A DNA stretch of 64,000 bases, from assembly GCA_030149245.1 (NCBI GenBank), contig JASBRX010000035.1:1-64000 (forward strand). Reading direction: 5' to 3'. The translations under genes and the position numbers were made by a program. The notes below the pieces were generated by a model. The model saw only the letters and a list, made by a program, of their open reading frames with translations, searched no databases and was not told the DNA's origin. This document shows positions 10,275 through 19,967 of the stretch, one piece after another. Numbering within the stretch: position 1 is the first letter of the stretch; each line of letters starts with the position of its first letter. Origin of the DNA: Sphingomonas bacterium. GTDB lineage: Bacteria > Pseudomonadota > Alphaproteobacteria > Sphingomonadales > Sphingomonadaceae.

Positions 10275-10859
10275 TCAGAAGCGGAAGCCGAAACCGACCG
10301 ACGCCTGACGGCGCTGCAGGTTGAAGCCGGTGCCGTAGAAGTCGCCGAAATCGGCGTAAGCGCCTTCGACATTGATATAGGCATTCTTCGACACCGCGAT
10401 TTCGACGCCGAGCGCGCCATAGACGCCGCCCTTGCTGTCGGACGCGGTGGTCGCGCCGCTGGTCGCTTCGATCGTCAGCGAGGCATAGCCGAGCTTGCCG
10501 TAGAGCGCAGTGGTCGGGCTCAGTTCGACGCCGACGCGACCGCCAGCGGCCAGATTGCCCTTGACCTTAAGGCAGTCGGGGCCGTCGCACAGTTCGACGC
10601 CCGAAAATTCATAGTTCACGAACGGACCGACAGTGACCTTGTTGCTGACCGCGAGGTCGAAACCGATTTCGGCGCCATAGGACACCGCGCTGCCGATCTT
10701 GTAGATGTCGCCATCGCCGCTGACGGTCGGGGTTTCGTAGCCGAGACGTGCCTCGATGCGCGCGCCGTCGAACAAATTGCCGGCCGACGCTTCTTCCTGC
10801 GCGAACGCGACGCCGGGCAGGCACGACAATGCCGCCGCAGCGACCAGAAGCTTCTTCAT
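10275..10859 (-). CDS. Outer membrane beta-barrel protein
   Basis: Signal peptide MKKLLVAAAALSCLPGVAFAQ, alternating beta-strand pattern, C-terminal 'QRRQASVGFGFRF' ending in F. Confidence 0.85.
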   Translation of the reverse strand: MKKLLVAAAALSCLPGVAFAQEEASAGNLFDGARIEARLGYETPTVSGDGDIYKIGSAVSYGAEIGFDLAVSNKVTVGPFVNYEFSGVELCDGPDCLKVKGNLAAGGRVGVELSPTTALYGKLGYASLTIEATSGATTASDSKGGVYGALGVEIAVSKNAYINVEGAYADFGDFYGTGFNLQRRQASVGFGFRF

Positions 10860-11026
10860 AATTCCCCCTTATCGGTGGCCGGAGTGGCCTGAAATACCCG
10901 CCATAAGTGTTTGATTCGACGGGCGCGCCGCCGATATTGCGGCGTGACTTCGCCGTCCATCCGAATTTCTTGCGAACGTGGGAACGGGTGATTGAATTCG
11001 GGACAGTGTTGCGCCAGTGCAACGAC

Positions 11027-11443
11027 ATGACTCGTCCCGGCTTTGCCTTTTCTCACCGACTGCGCGTGCGCTATGCCGAAATTGACGGGCAGAAGGTCGT
11101 GTTTAACTCCCGCTACCTTGAATATGCCGATGTCGCGCTCAGCGAATATTGGCGCTGGCTGCGGCTCGCCGAGCTGGCCGAATGGCGCGATATGGAATTT
11201 CACGTCGCGCGCGCCACGGTCGATTACAAGGCGCCGTTCCGGTACGATGACGAATTCGACGCCTTTGCCCGCACCGCGCGGATCGGCACGTCGAGCGTGA
11301 CCAGCCTGATCGAGCTGGTGCATGCCCAAACCGGCGCGCTGCACACGGTGATCGAGCTGGTCCATGTCAATGTCGACCTGGCGGCTGGACGGTCGGCGCC
11401 GATCCCGCCCGATATCCGCCACCGCATGCTCGGAAGCGATTGA
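11027..11443 (+). CDS. Acyl-CoA thioesterase (4HBT/hotdog family)
   Basis: 'HRLRVRYAEIDGQKVVFNSRYLEYADVALSEYWRWL' is a 4HBT-type motif. Confidence 0.85.
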   Translation: MTRPGFAFSHRLRVRYAEIDGQKVVFNSRYLEYADVALSEYWRWLRLAELAEWRDMEFHVARATVDYKAPFRYDDEFDAFARTARIGTSSVTSLIELVHAQTGALHTVIELVHVNVDLAAGRSAPIPPDIRHRMLGSD

Positions 11444-11514
11444 TTTTGGGGGATACGCGCTCGCCCGCAGGCGCGGGAAACGCCCCGTTAACGGGTCGGG
11501 ACTAACCTCCCGCC

Positions 11515-13290
11515 ATGCGCCGCAGTCGCCTGTCTCAATCCAATTTCCTGGTCGTTGCCGCAGTCGCGCTGGCCTATTTCCTGTGCGCGGTCGGCGCGAT
11601 CGCCTTCACCCGGCTGAGCGGTCATGTCGCGCTGCTGTGGCTCGCTACCGCGCTGCTGGTCGGGGCGCTGTTGACGCGCCCGGCGACCGAGCGTCCGCTG
11701 CACATTGCGAGTTGCTTCGCGGCGTCGGTCGCGGCCTCGCTTGCCGTGTCGCCCTATGCGCCGCTCGCGCCCGTGTTCGGCGTGGCGAACATCGTCGAAG
11801 CGCTGATCGCCTGGGCACTGCTGCGCGGGCTCGGCGTGGATGCGCGCATGTTCCTTTCGTTGCGAGCGCTCGCCGTGTTCGTTGCGACGGCGGGCGTGGT
11901 GGCACCGCTCGCCAGCGGGGTGATCCCGGCCATCACACTCCCACTCTATCAGGGGGCTGACCCGTGGGCGGTTTGGCTGAGCTGGGCCATCGGCCATGGC
12001 CTGGGCGCGCTCATCGGAACCCCGATCGCTCTGCTCGCGCTGGCAGGAGCGACCTATCGCGACCGGTTCAGTGGCCCCGCCGCATTGCCGCGCTTTGTGG
12101 GGATCACGCTGCTGATGGGTGGAGTGACCGGCCTGTGCTTCGCGCAGTCACACCTGCCGCTGTTGTTCGTGCCGATCCTACCGCTGATCGCCGCCACCAT
12201 GGCGTTTCGCGTGGCCGGAGCGACGCTGGGCGTGTTCCTGATCGCGCTGATCGGGGCGGCCTTTACCGTCATGGGCATGGGACCGCTGGAGTTGATCGAC
12301 GGCAGCGACGCGTTCCAGCTGCAATTCTTCCAATTCTACCTCGCCGTGCTGTTCCTGATCGCGGTCCCGTTCGCGACGATGATCGCGCAGAATCAGCGCC
12401 TCGCCGCCTCGGTGGCGCTGAGCGAGGCACGCTACCGGCTTATCTCCGAACATGTGTCCGACGTCGTCCTGACACTCGATCCCAGGGGGGCGGTGCAGTT
12501 CGCCTCGCCGTCGATGCGTGAGGTGACCGGTCACGCCCCGGAATCGATCATTGGCAAAAGCCCTGCGGAGCTGGTCCACGAAGTCGATCGCGAACGGGTG
12601 CGCGAAGCCTATCGCCATGTGATCGCGGAGCCTGAACGGGTCCACCGGTTCGAATTTCGCGGCCATACCGCGACCGGCGGCATCCGCTGGTTCGAGACGA
12701 CCGCACGCGCCGTCCGCGACACCGACCAGGCGGTACTGAGCGTCGTCACGGTCGTGCGCGAGGTGAGTCAGCGCAAGGCGCGCGAAGCCGATCTGCTGCG
12801 CCAGGCGAATACCGATCCGATGACCGGCGTGCTCAACCGCCGCGCGTTCCAGGATCGGATCGACCAGTTTCGCAGCAACACGCCCGACCGGCCGGGCGCG
12901 CTGGCCTTGTTCGATCTCGACCATTTCAAGCGGGTCAATGACGGCCACGGCCATGACGCGGGCGACGCCGCGCTGCTGCATTTCGCGGATGTGCTCCGCG
13001 CCAATCTGCGCGTCGAGGACGTGATCGGGCGCCTGGGCGGTGAGGAATTCGCGGTGCTGTTCCCCGGCCTCTCGACCACCGCCGCGATGGTGGCGTGCGA
13101 GCGGGTGCGCAGCTCGCTGCAGGATGCGCGCATCCATGCCGGCGACACAACCTTCACGATTACGGTCAGCGCCGGGGTCGCGCCGATCCGCCCCGACCTG
13201 TCGTCGGACGAAGTGTTCCGCATCGCCGATGCTGCGCTCTATCGCGCCAAGTCGCGCGGCCGCAACCGCAGCGAACTCGCGGCGGCCTGA
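11515..13290 (+). CDS. MASE1-like membrane sensor, PAS domain and GGDEF diguanylate cyclase
   Basis: N-terminal multi-TM region, PAS ('SEHVSDVVLTLDPRGAVQFASPSMREVTGHAPESIIGKS'), GGDEF domain 'LFDLDHFKRVNDGHGHDAGD...IGRLGGEEFAVLFPG'. Confidence 0.9.
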   Translation: MRRSRLSQSNFLVVAAVALAYFLCAVGAIAFTRLSGHVALLWLATALLVGALLTRPATERPLHIASCFAASVAASLAVSPYAPLAPVFGVANIVEALIAWALLRGLGVDARMFLSLRALAVFVATAGVVAPLASGVIPAITLPLYQGADPWAVWLSWAIGHGLGALIGTPIALLALAGATYRDRFSGPAALPRFVGITLLMGGVTGLCFAQSHLPLLFVPILPLIAATMAFRVAGATLGVFLIALIGAAFTVMGMGPLELIDGSDAFQLQFFQFYLAVLFLIAVPFATMIAQNQRLAASVALSEARYRLISEHVSDVVLTLDPRGAVQFASPSMREVTGHAPESIIGKSPAELVHEVDRERVREAYRHVIAEPERVHRFEFRGHTATGGIRWFETTARAVRDTDQAVLSVVTVVREVSQRKAREADLLRQANTDPMTGVLNRRAFQDRIDQFRSNTPDRPGALALFDLDHFKRVNDGHGHDAGDAALLHFADVLRANLRVEDVIGRLGGEEFAVLFPGLSTTAAMVACERVRSSLQDARIHAGDTTFTITVSAGVAPIRPDLSSDEVFRIADAALYRAKSRGRNRSELAAA

Positions 13291-13785
13291 TTATTCGGCG
13301 GCCTCCGCCGGGCTTTCACCGACGACATCCTCGGGCAAGGACCAGAGCAGATCGTGCTTGCCCAGCACGCGTCCATCATGGCTCCGCACCTGCACCGGCG
13401 CGATCCGGCGATGGTCGCGCGCATCGACCAGCACCGGCGTCGCGGGCATGCCCGTCTCCCACCGCTCGCCCCATTGCCGCAGTGCAACCATGGTCGGGAG
13501 GAGCGCAAAGCCCTTTTCGGTCAGGCGATATTCCACCTTTCGGCGATCGTCGTCGCAGGTCTGTCGCGCCAAAATGCCATGATCGACCAGTCGCGTGAGC
13601 CGGTTGGCGAGGATGTTGCGCGCGATGCCGAGCTCCGACTGGAACTCCTCGAAATGATAAAGGCCGTTGAATGCGGCGCGCAGGATCAGGAAGGACCAGC
13701 GCTCACCCATCGCCTCCAACGCCGCCGGCAGGCTGCAATTGGTGGCGAGCTGTCGCAGGGGTTCTCGCAGTCCAGTATGACCCAT
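13291..13785 (-). CDS. HxlR-type winged-helix transcriptional regulator
   Basis: 'CSLPAALEAMGERWSFLILRAAFNGLYHFEEFQSELGIARNILANRLTRLVDHGIL...YRLTEKG'; internal ATG start (MGHTGLREP) assumed; ORF extends to 13848. Confidence 0.85.
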   Translation of the reverse strand: MGHTGLREPLRQLATNCSLPAALEAMGERWSFLILRAAFNGLYHFEEFQSELGIARNILANRLTRLVDHGILARQTCDDDRRKVEYRLTEKGFALLPTMVALRQWGERWETGMPATPVLVDARDHRRIAPVQVRSHDGRVLGKHDLLWSLPEDVVGESPAEAAE

Positions 13786-13930
13786 AACCGGCAAATCTAC
13801 CCTAATTTCACCGCCGCACAACGCGATAAGTTCCTTGCGGTGCAGCAACAGTTTTCCATTGCAACTGAATACCTATCGGAGTAAGTAGCGATTCGCAACC
13901 TTTGTTGCAGTGCACCCCAGGGAGAGTATC

Positions 13931-14233
13931 ATGATCCGCTTCGCCCCGATCGCCGCTGTCGCGCTCTGCCTCAGCGCCGCGACCCCCGCTCTGGCCCAGT
14001 CGGGCCACTACACCGCCACTCCGGCAGAAGCGCCGAAGAAGGCCAGCTTCATCACCCAGACCACTGTCTGGAAGTGCAAGGACGGGACCTGCGCCGCGCC
14101 CAAGTCGACGATGAGCGACAAGGTCATGTGCGAGCGGGTCGTGCAACGCGTCGGCACTCTCAGCACCTTCTCAGTCGGTGGTACCGCATTCGACGCAGAG
14201 GCGCTCGCCGCCTGCAACGCGCGCGCCAAGTAA
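13931..14233 (+). CDS. Small secreted CC_3452-like hypothetical protein
   Basis: Signal peptide MIRFAPIAAVALCLSAATPALAQ plus small conserved domain with WKC/C-rich core. Confidence 0.65.
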   Translation: MIRFAPIAAVALCLSAATPALAQSGHYTATPAEAPKKASFITQTTVWKCKDGTCAAPKSTMSDKVMCERVVQRVGTLSTFSVGGTAFDAEALAACNARAK

Positions 14234-14263
14234 GCCACACAGCCGTCACTTCAACGCAACACC

Positions 14264-14297
14264 AAACGGGCATCGGCCAACGCCGGTGCCCGTTTTG
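14264..14297 (+). terminator. Rho-independent terminator
   Basis: aaacgggcatcggccaacgccggtgcccgtttt. Confidence 0.7.
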
Positions 14298-14344
14298 CGT
14301 GAAACCTGTTGCAAAGCAGCAGCATCACCCCCCACATTCGGCGG

Positions 14345-16432
14345 GTGCTGCGTCAATATGAACTTGTCGACCGGGTCCTGTCCTACGACCCCGAAGCCAA
14401 TGAGGCGCTCCTCAACCGCGCGTATGTATTTTCGATGCACGCGCATGGCAGCCAGAAGCGCGCCAATGGCGACCCCTATTTCAGCCACCCGATCGAGGTG
14501 GCGGGCATCCTGACCGACCTGCACCTCGATGACGAGACGATCGCGACCGCGATCCTGCACGACACGATCGAGGATACGGTCGCCACGCCTGAGGAGATCC
14601 TCGCCAAGTTCGGACCGAGCGTCGCGCGGCTGGTCGATGGCGTGACCAAGCTGTCCAAGATCGAGGCGCAGACCGAGAGCGAGCGCGCGGCGGAGAATCT
14701 CCGCAAATTCCTGCTCGCCATGTCGGACGATATCCGCGTGCTGCTGGTCAAGCTGGCCGACCGGCTGCACAATATGCGCACGCTGCACCATATCCCGAAG
14801 CCCGAGAAGCGGCGGCGGATCGCGCGCGAGACGATGGACATCTATGCCCCGCTGGCCGAGCGGATTGGCATGTACGAGTTCATGAAGGAGATGCAGACGC
14901 TCGCCTTCCAGCAGCTCGAACCCGAAGCGCATGAATCGATCACCAAGCGGCTCGCGGCGCTGACCGTCGAGGGTGAGGACCGCATCGCCAAGATCGGATC
15001 GGGCCTCAAATTGCTGCTGTCGCGCGGTGGGGTCGAGGCCGAGATTTCGGGGCGCGAGAAACACCCCTATTCGATCTGGAAGAAGATGTCGGAGCGGCAT
15101 GTCAGCTTCGAACAGCTGTCCGACATCATGGCGTTCCGCGCGATCGTCGGCACCGAAGAGGAATGCTATCGCGCGCTCGGCATCATCCATCGCCGTTGGC
15201 CGATGGTGCCGGGGCGGTTCAAGGACTATATCTCGACGCCCAAGCGCAACGGATACCGTTCGCTCCACACCAGCATCATTCATGCCGGCGACACCCGCGT
15301 CGAAATCCAGATCCGCACGCGCGAGATGCACAGCCAGGCCGAACATGGCCTCGCCGCGCACTGGTCGTACAAGCAGAATGCGGTGCGCCCCGACACGCAG
15401 GTCAGCTGGATCCGCGATCTGGTCGACATCCTCGAACAGGCCGAAAGTCCCGAGGAACTGCTCGAACATACCAAGATGGCGATGTATCAGGATCGCATCT
15501 TCGCCTTCACGCCCAAGGGTGAGCTGATTCAGCTGCCCAAGGGCGCGACCCCGATCGACTTCGCCTATGCCGTCCACACCGACCTGGGCGATCAGGCGGT
15601 GGGCGCGAAGATCAATGGCCGCGTCGTCCCGCTGCGCACCGAAATCGCGCAGGGCGATCAGGTCGCGATCCTGCGCTCCAAGGCGCAGCGGCCGCAGGAC
15701 AATTGGCTGAACTTCGCGATCACGGGCAAGGCACGCGCCGCGATCCGCCGCCACCTGCGCCACAAGGAGCGCGACGAGACGATCGCGCTCGGGCGCAAGC
15801 TCTATGACGAGATCGTCGGTCGCCTGCCGGTGCCGATCGGTGAGGAGGCGCTGGGCGCCGCGCTGACCCGGCTCAAGCTCGAGGATGCCGATGCGCTGAT
15901 GGAGGCGATTGCGCGGCAAAAGGTCACCGACGCACAGGTGATGGAAGCGCTGATGCCCGGATCGACCGAGGATGAGGCGGCCCTGATGCCCGTCCAGCGT
16001 GTGCCGATCTCAATCAAGGGCCTCACCCCCGGCGTCGCCTTCACCCTGGCCGCCTGCTGCCACCCGGTTCCCGGCGACCGCATCGTCGGCGTGCGCCATC
16101 CCGATGCTCCGATCGAAATCCACCAGATCAGCTGCGCCAAACTCGACGCGGTCGAGGATCAGGACTGGGTCGATATCGGCTGGGGCGACAAGGCCGAGGG
16201 CGGCACCGCGCGCATCGCGGTGACGCTCAAGAACGAACCCGGCGCGCTCGGCGCGGTCGCGACGCTGCTGGGTCAGCACAAGGCGAACATCCTCAACATC
16301 CGCTTCGACACGCGCGACACCACATTCCACACCAACATGATCGACGTCGAAGTGCGCGACGCGGCGCATCTGATGAAGCTGATCGCGGCACTGCGCGCGG
16401 CGGATGCGGTCAGTTCGGCGGAGCGGGTTTAG
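14345..16432 (+). CDS. Bifunctional (p)ppGpp synthetase/hydrolase (RelA/SpoT homologue)
   Basis: HD domain 'HAHGSQKRANGDPYFSHPIEVAGILTDLHLDDETIATAILHDTIEDT', synthetase domain, TGS, ACT; GTG start at 14345 (VLRQYELVDRVLSYDP) preferred over upstream TTG. Confidence 0.95.
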   Translation: MLRQYELVDRVLSYDPEANEALLNRAYVFSMHAHGSQKRANGDPYFSHPIEVAGILTDLHLDDETIATAILHDTIEDTVATPEEILAKFGPSVARLVDGVTKLSKIEAQTESERAAENLRKFLLAMSDDIRVLLVKLADRLHNMRTLHHIPKPEKRRRIARETMDIYAPLAERIGMYEFMKEMQTLAFQQLEPEAHESITKRLAALTVEGEDRIAKIGSGLKLLLSRGGVEAEISGREKHPYSIWKKMSERHVSFEQLSDIMAFRAIVGTEEECYRALGIIHRRWPMVPGRFKDYISTPKRNGYRSLHTSIIHAGDTRVEIQIRTREMHSQAEHGLAAHWSYKQNAVRPDTQVSWIRDLVDILEQAESPEELLEHTKMAMYQDRIFAFTPKGELIQLPKGATPIDFAYAVHTDLGDQAVGAKINGRVVPLRTEIAQGDQVAILRSKAQRPQDNWLNFAITGKARAAIRRHLRHKERDETIALGRKLYDEIVGRLPVPIGEEALGAALTRLKLEDADALMEAIARQKVTDAQVMEALMPGSTEDEAALMPVQRVPISIKGLTPGVAFTLAACCHPVPGDRIVGVRHPDAPIEIHQISCAKLDAVEDQDWVDIGWGDKAEGGTARIAVTLKNEPGALGAVATLLGQHKANILNIRFDTRDTTFHTNMIDVEVRDAAHLMKLIAALRAADAVSSAERV

Positions 16433-16453
16433 GGCGCAAGTCAGGCCTACACC

Positions 16454-16537
16454 GCCGTTTGTGCTGAGCTTGTCGAAGCACCACTCCCGCGCTCACAGAG
16501 CGCAGCCCCTGCCCTTCGACAGGCTCAGGGCAAACGG
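16454..16537. repeat. Palindromic intergenic repeat family C, copy 1 (convergent gap)
   Basis: ccgtttgtgctgagcttgtcgaagcac ... cccttcgacaggctcagggcaaacgg. Confidence 0.8.
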
Positions 16538-16601
16538 CTGTAGAGCTACGCGCGACGTTCCCGCCAACCTCAACACTGCGCCATATCCGCAACCACCAAA
16601 A

Positions 16602-16635
16602 TGCCCGCCCCGGGGGCTGAAGTCCGGGGCGGGCA
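16602..16635 (-). terminator. Rho-independent terminator of the DUF6607-like gene
   Basis: tgcccgccccgg gggctgaagt ccggggcgggca: 12-bp perfect stem; on minus strand followed by TTTTGG. Confidence 0.75.
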
Positions 16636-16671
16636 GGAACCGGCACGTTTGCGCGGCCGGAGGGTCTGGTT

Positions 16672-17655
16672 TCAGTTCGCGGCCTTGGTCGCCTGATCCA
16701 TCAGCGCCTTCGCCGTCTTGATCGCATCGGCTTCGGTGAGTTTGCCGCTCTGGATCTCGCCCGCAATCTCCAGCAACCGGCTGGCGATCACCGTACCGGA
16801 CTCCGCCGCTTCGGTGATGCGGATGCCGTTCTTCGCCGCGGCGATGCGGTCCCATTCGGCGCGCACTGCGGCCCAATAGCCCCTGGTCGCGGCCCAGTAA
16901 TCGTCCGCCGCCTTGACCGCATAGCCGTCGAACCGGGTGTAGGTGTTCAGCACATATTCCTGCACCACCGGCTCCAGCTTGCCGCCGAAATCGCCCATTT
17001 TGGTGTTGTCCTGCCAATGGACCCAGCCGCCGGGGAAGCTCTGGTGGCGGTTGATGCCGAGATAGCGGTCATAGACTGGCCCGCGCACCGCATCGCGGCG
17101 GGCGAGCGGGCGCCAGGTCCAGTTGGAGCGCCAGCGCCGCACCCCCGCCTCGGTCGTCCACTGGCCCCAGCCACCATAGCGCGGGCTGTCGTCGACCTGA
17201 TACACCGTCTGCGACCAGCGGCCCGGGCGCATCCGCTCCGGCACTTCCTCCCAGGTCCAGCTGTCGGGGCCGGAATAGACCAGCACCTTGGCGGGCTCAT
17301 ATTCCCAGTCCTGCCGCCAATGCTTGATGACGTGATCCTTGCCCTCATGGGTCACGACCAGCAGATGCTGGAGCCGGATCACGCGGCCGGTATCCTCGAT
17401 CACGCGGACCGATTCATGCCCGCCCGAAATCTTGGCATCGATCGGCACATAGCCCTCACGCCACGGCGTCGATTCGCGCATGTCGAAGCGGACCTTGTAG
17501 TTCCCCGCCATCGCCAGGATGTCGCGGCGGTCGGCCTCGAACGACGCCTTCTCTTCCTCCGGCGTGCGCACCCGTACCGGGCCATCGGCCAACGCCGGGG
17601 CGGCGGTCGCGGTCATCAGCGCGGCGGCGATGCTCAATCGAATCCACTGTTTCAT
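16672..17655 (-). CDS. DUF6607-like secreted protein
   Basis: Signal peptide MKQWIRLSIAAALMTATAAPALA; 'VIKHWRQDWEYEPAKVLVYSGPDSWTWEEV' pattern recalled for DUF6607; family assignment from memory. Confidence 0.7.
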   Translation of the reverse strand: MKQWIRLSIAAALMTATAAPALADGPVRVRTPEEEKASFEADRRDILAMAGNYKVRFDMRESTPWREGYVPIDAKISGGHESVRVIEDTGRVIRLQHLLVVTHEGKDHVIKHWRQDWEYEPAKVLVYSGPDSWTWEEVPERMRPGRWSQTVYQVDDSPRYGGWGQWTTEAGVRRWRSNWTWRPLARRDAVRGPVYDRYLGINRHQSFPGGWVHWQDNTKMGDFGGKLEPVVQEYVLNTYTRFDGYAVKAADDYWAATRGYWAAVRAEWDRIAAAKNGIRITEAAESGTVIASRLLEIAGEIQSGKLTEADAIKTAKALMDQATKAAN

Positions 17656-17678
17656 CTTACCCTCCGTGTTTTCGTTGT

Positions 17679-19835
17679 TCAGAAGCGGAAGCTGACCGAC
17701 ACGCTACCGTTGCGCCCCGGCTGGGTGTAGGCGTCCTTGATGGTCGAAGTCGGCGACAGGCCGCGCACATCGCTCCACCAGGCATAGGTCTCGTCGGTCA
17801 GGTTGAAGACGCCGCCGCGCAGCGTGATGCTGTCGGTGACCTTCGCGAAGGCGGTGACATCGAGCGTGGTGAAGGCGGGCGGGGTGTACCCGCCGCCGGC
17901 GCGGTCGGTCTCCTTTTTCGCACTATGCGTGGCGATCAGCTGGCCGCCGAAGCGCCCGCCCGGATCGCGCCAGCCCGCGCCGATCACGACCTTGAGCGGA
18001 TCGACCGTCAGCAATGGCGAACGGGTACCGCCGGGCGCGATCTCGTCGCCGGTTGCGTAGGCGATGGACAGCCGCCCAGTGAAGCCGGTGTCGCTCCACG
18101 CCTCGAACTTCGCCTCGATCCCTTCGACCTCGGCCTTGTCGATATTGATGAACTTGTAGATCGCCGGGTCGGTCGGAGTGAAGCTGCCGCCGACCACCTC
18201 CTGCGAGATGAAGTCATCATAATCGGCGTGGAAGGCGGTCAGGTCGAGCCGGACATTGTCGCCGAGGAAACGCACCCCGGCCTCAAAGCTCGCGCTGGTT
18301 TCGGGGCGCAGGTCGGGGTTCGGCGCGGCGACATAGCCAAAGGCGAGGTTGCCGAAGAACTGGTTCACCTGGCTCGGCTCAGGCGCCTTGAACCCCTGCG
18401 CATAGTTGGCGAACAGGCGCACGCGCTCGCCCAGCTTCGCGACCGCGCCGATCTTGGGCGACACACGCGATCCACTCTGCGCGACCGGGGTGATGCCGGG
18501 GAAGGTCTGGCTCATGTCGGGCGACAGGTCATAATGATCGAAGCGCAGCGCCGGGTGGAACGTCACCGGGCCGAGCGTCACCTCACCCGCCGCGAACAGG
18601 CCGACCAACGTGTAATCGGTGTCGGGAAAGGCGCGGGTCGGGAAGGTCTCGCCCGCCGGGGGCACGGTACCGTCGCGCAGCCCCTGTTGCTCGGTCCGGC
18701 TGATATCGCCGCCGACGATCAGCCGCAGCGGCAATTCGGGGGTGCCGAAGTTGAACCGTGCCTCGCCCGCCGCACCATAGACGCGGTTCTTGAAGATGTT
18801 GAGCCGGGTGCGGTCGACTGCCGGATTGCGGTCCTCGAAGGTGAACTGGCTGTCCTCCGAATCCTGGAGATAGACGGCAAGGCGCGCCGACTCGACCAGC
18901 CCCTCCCCGCTCAGCGTCCAGTCAAGCGCGGTACGCCAGCGATGACCCGTGTCGGTCGCGTCGAGGTTGAGTACGCTGGCGCTGTGTCCGGTCAGCACAT
19001 CGGTGGTCAGGTGCGTGTCGAGATACTCTCCGGTCAGGCGGATGCGATGCCCGCCGCTCTCCCACACCAACCGCCCCAGCGCGGCATTCGAGCGCCCGTC
19101 CTGCGGATTGGGCTCGGTCCGCGCCGAACCCGTTCCGCCGACCGTGCCCTGGTTCTCATATTCGTGGAAGTCGCGGCGGGTATAGGCCGCCATTGCGGAC
19201 CAGTCGCCCGACCGGCCCGCGACGATCGCGGTCTCGCTGAACTCGTCATCGGCGGAGGAATAGGCGGCGCGCAGCAGGCCACCGAAATCCTGCCCCGCGC
19301 GCAGCAGATCCTTGGGGTCGCTGGTGATGAAGCTGACCGCGCCCGCGAGGCCGTCGCTTCCGTACAGCGCCGAGGACGCGCCGCGCAGAATCTCGACCGA
19401 CTTGATCAAGCCGAGGTCGACATAATCGCCACGCCCCACGCCCTGCGCGCCGAAGCTGAAGCCATCAGGGACGCGCACGCCATCGACCTGGATCAGCACG
19501 CGGTTGCCGCCAAGCCCGCGGATGGTGAAGCCTTCATTACCCGCGCGGCCGGTGGTGCCGAGCGCCGCGCCGAAGCGGGTCGGCTGGCGCGTGACGCTGA
19601 CACCCGGTTCGAACCGCACCAGTTCCTTGATGTCGGTGACCAGTTCGTCGGCGATCTGTTCTTCGTCGATCACGCTGACGGTGGCCGGCGCGTCCTGCGT
19701 CGCGACCGGGGTGCGGGTCGCGGTGACAGTCACCGTGTCTTTGGGATCGGTTTCCGCGTCGTTCGCCCAGGCGGGCAAAGCGAGTAGCGCGGCGAGCGCG
19801 ACTCCCGAGACAAGAACGATGCGTTGCGACTTCAT
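17679..19835 (-). CDS. TonB-dependent receptor (hemoglobin/heme-transferrin receptor type)
   Basis: Plug 'TRTPVATQDAPATVSVIDEEQIADELVTDIKELVRFEPGVSV...RGLGGNRVLIQVDGVRVPD', C-terminal 'NGSVSVSFRF'; start MKSQRIVLVSGVALAAL assumed (longer ORF to 19874). Confidence 0.92.
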   Translation of the reverse strand: MKSQRIVLVSGVALAALLALPAWANDAETDPKDTVTVTATRTPVATQDAPATVSVIDEEQIADELVTDIKELVRFEPGVSVTRQPTRFGAALGTTGRAGNEGFTIRGLGGNRVLIQVDGVRVPDGFSFGAQGVGRGDYVDLGLIKSVEILRGASSALYGSDGLAGAVSFITSDPKDLLRAGQDFGGLLRAAYSSADDEFSETAIVAGRSGDWSAMAAYTRRDFHEYENQGTVGGTGSARTEPNPQDGRSNAALGRLVWESGGHRIRLTGEYLDTHLTTDVLTGHSASVLNLDATDTGHRWRTALDWTLSGEGLVESARLAVYLQDSEDSQFTFEDRNPAVDRTRLNIFKNRVYGAAGEARFNFGTPELPLRLIVGGDISRTEQQGLRDGTVPPAGETFPTRAFPDTDYTLVGLFAAGEVTLGPVTFHPALRFDHYDLSPDMSQTFPGITPVAQSGSRVSPKIGAVAKLGERVRLFANYAQGFKAPEPSQVNQFFGNLAFGYVAAPNPDLRPETSASFEAGVRFLGDNVRLDLTAFHADYDDFISQEVVGGSFTPTDPAIYKFINIDKAEVEGIEAKFEAWSDTGFTGRLSIAYATGDEIAPGGTRSPLLTVDPLKVVIGAGWRDPGGRFGGQLIATHSAKKETDRAGGGYTPPAFTTLDVTAFAKVTDSITLRGGVFNLTDETYAWWSDVRGLSPTSTIKDAYTQPGRNGSVSVSFRF

Positions 19836-19858
19836 ACCAAACCCCTTCAATCTGCGAA

Positions 19859-19873
19859 TGCTAGTGATTCTCA
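19859..19873 (-). promoter_or_regulatory. Putative Fur box upstream of the TonB receptor
   Basis: Minus strand TGAGAATCACTAGCA versus 7-1-7 consensus TGATAATnATTATCA: 11 of 14 defined positions match. Confidence 0.55.
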
Positions 19874-19967
19874 TTTGCGAATCGGTTAGGCGGCGTCGTT
19901 TCGGGTGTCAACCGCGTCGGCACAAATCCCGCATGACGAGGGCCGCGCGGCGCGCTAAGACCGCGCC

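Noticed and set aside
14246-15919. 557-aa minus-strand ORF opposite the RSH gene
   Set aside because: Antisense shadow ORF; no recognisable motifs, strong gene on the other strand.
17925-19787. 620-aa plus-strand ORF opposite the TonB receptor
   Set aside because: Antisense shadow ORF of a well-supported TonB-dependent receptor.
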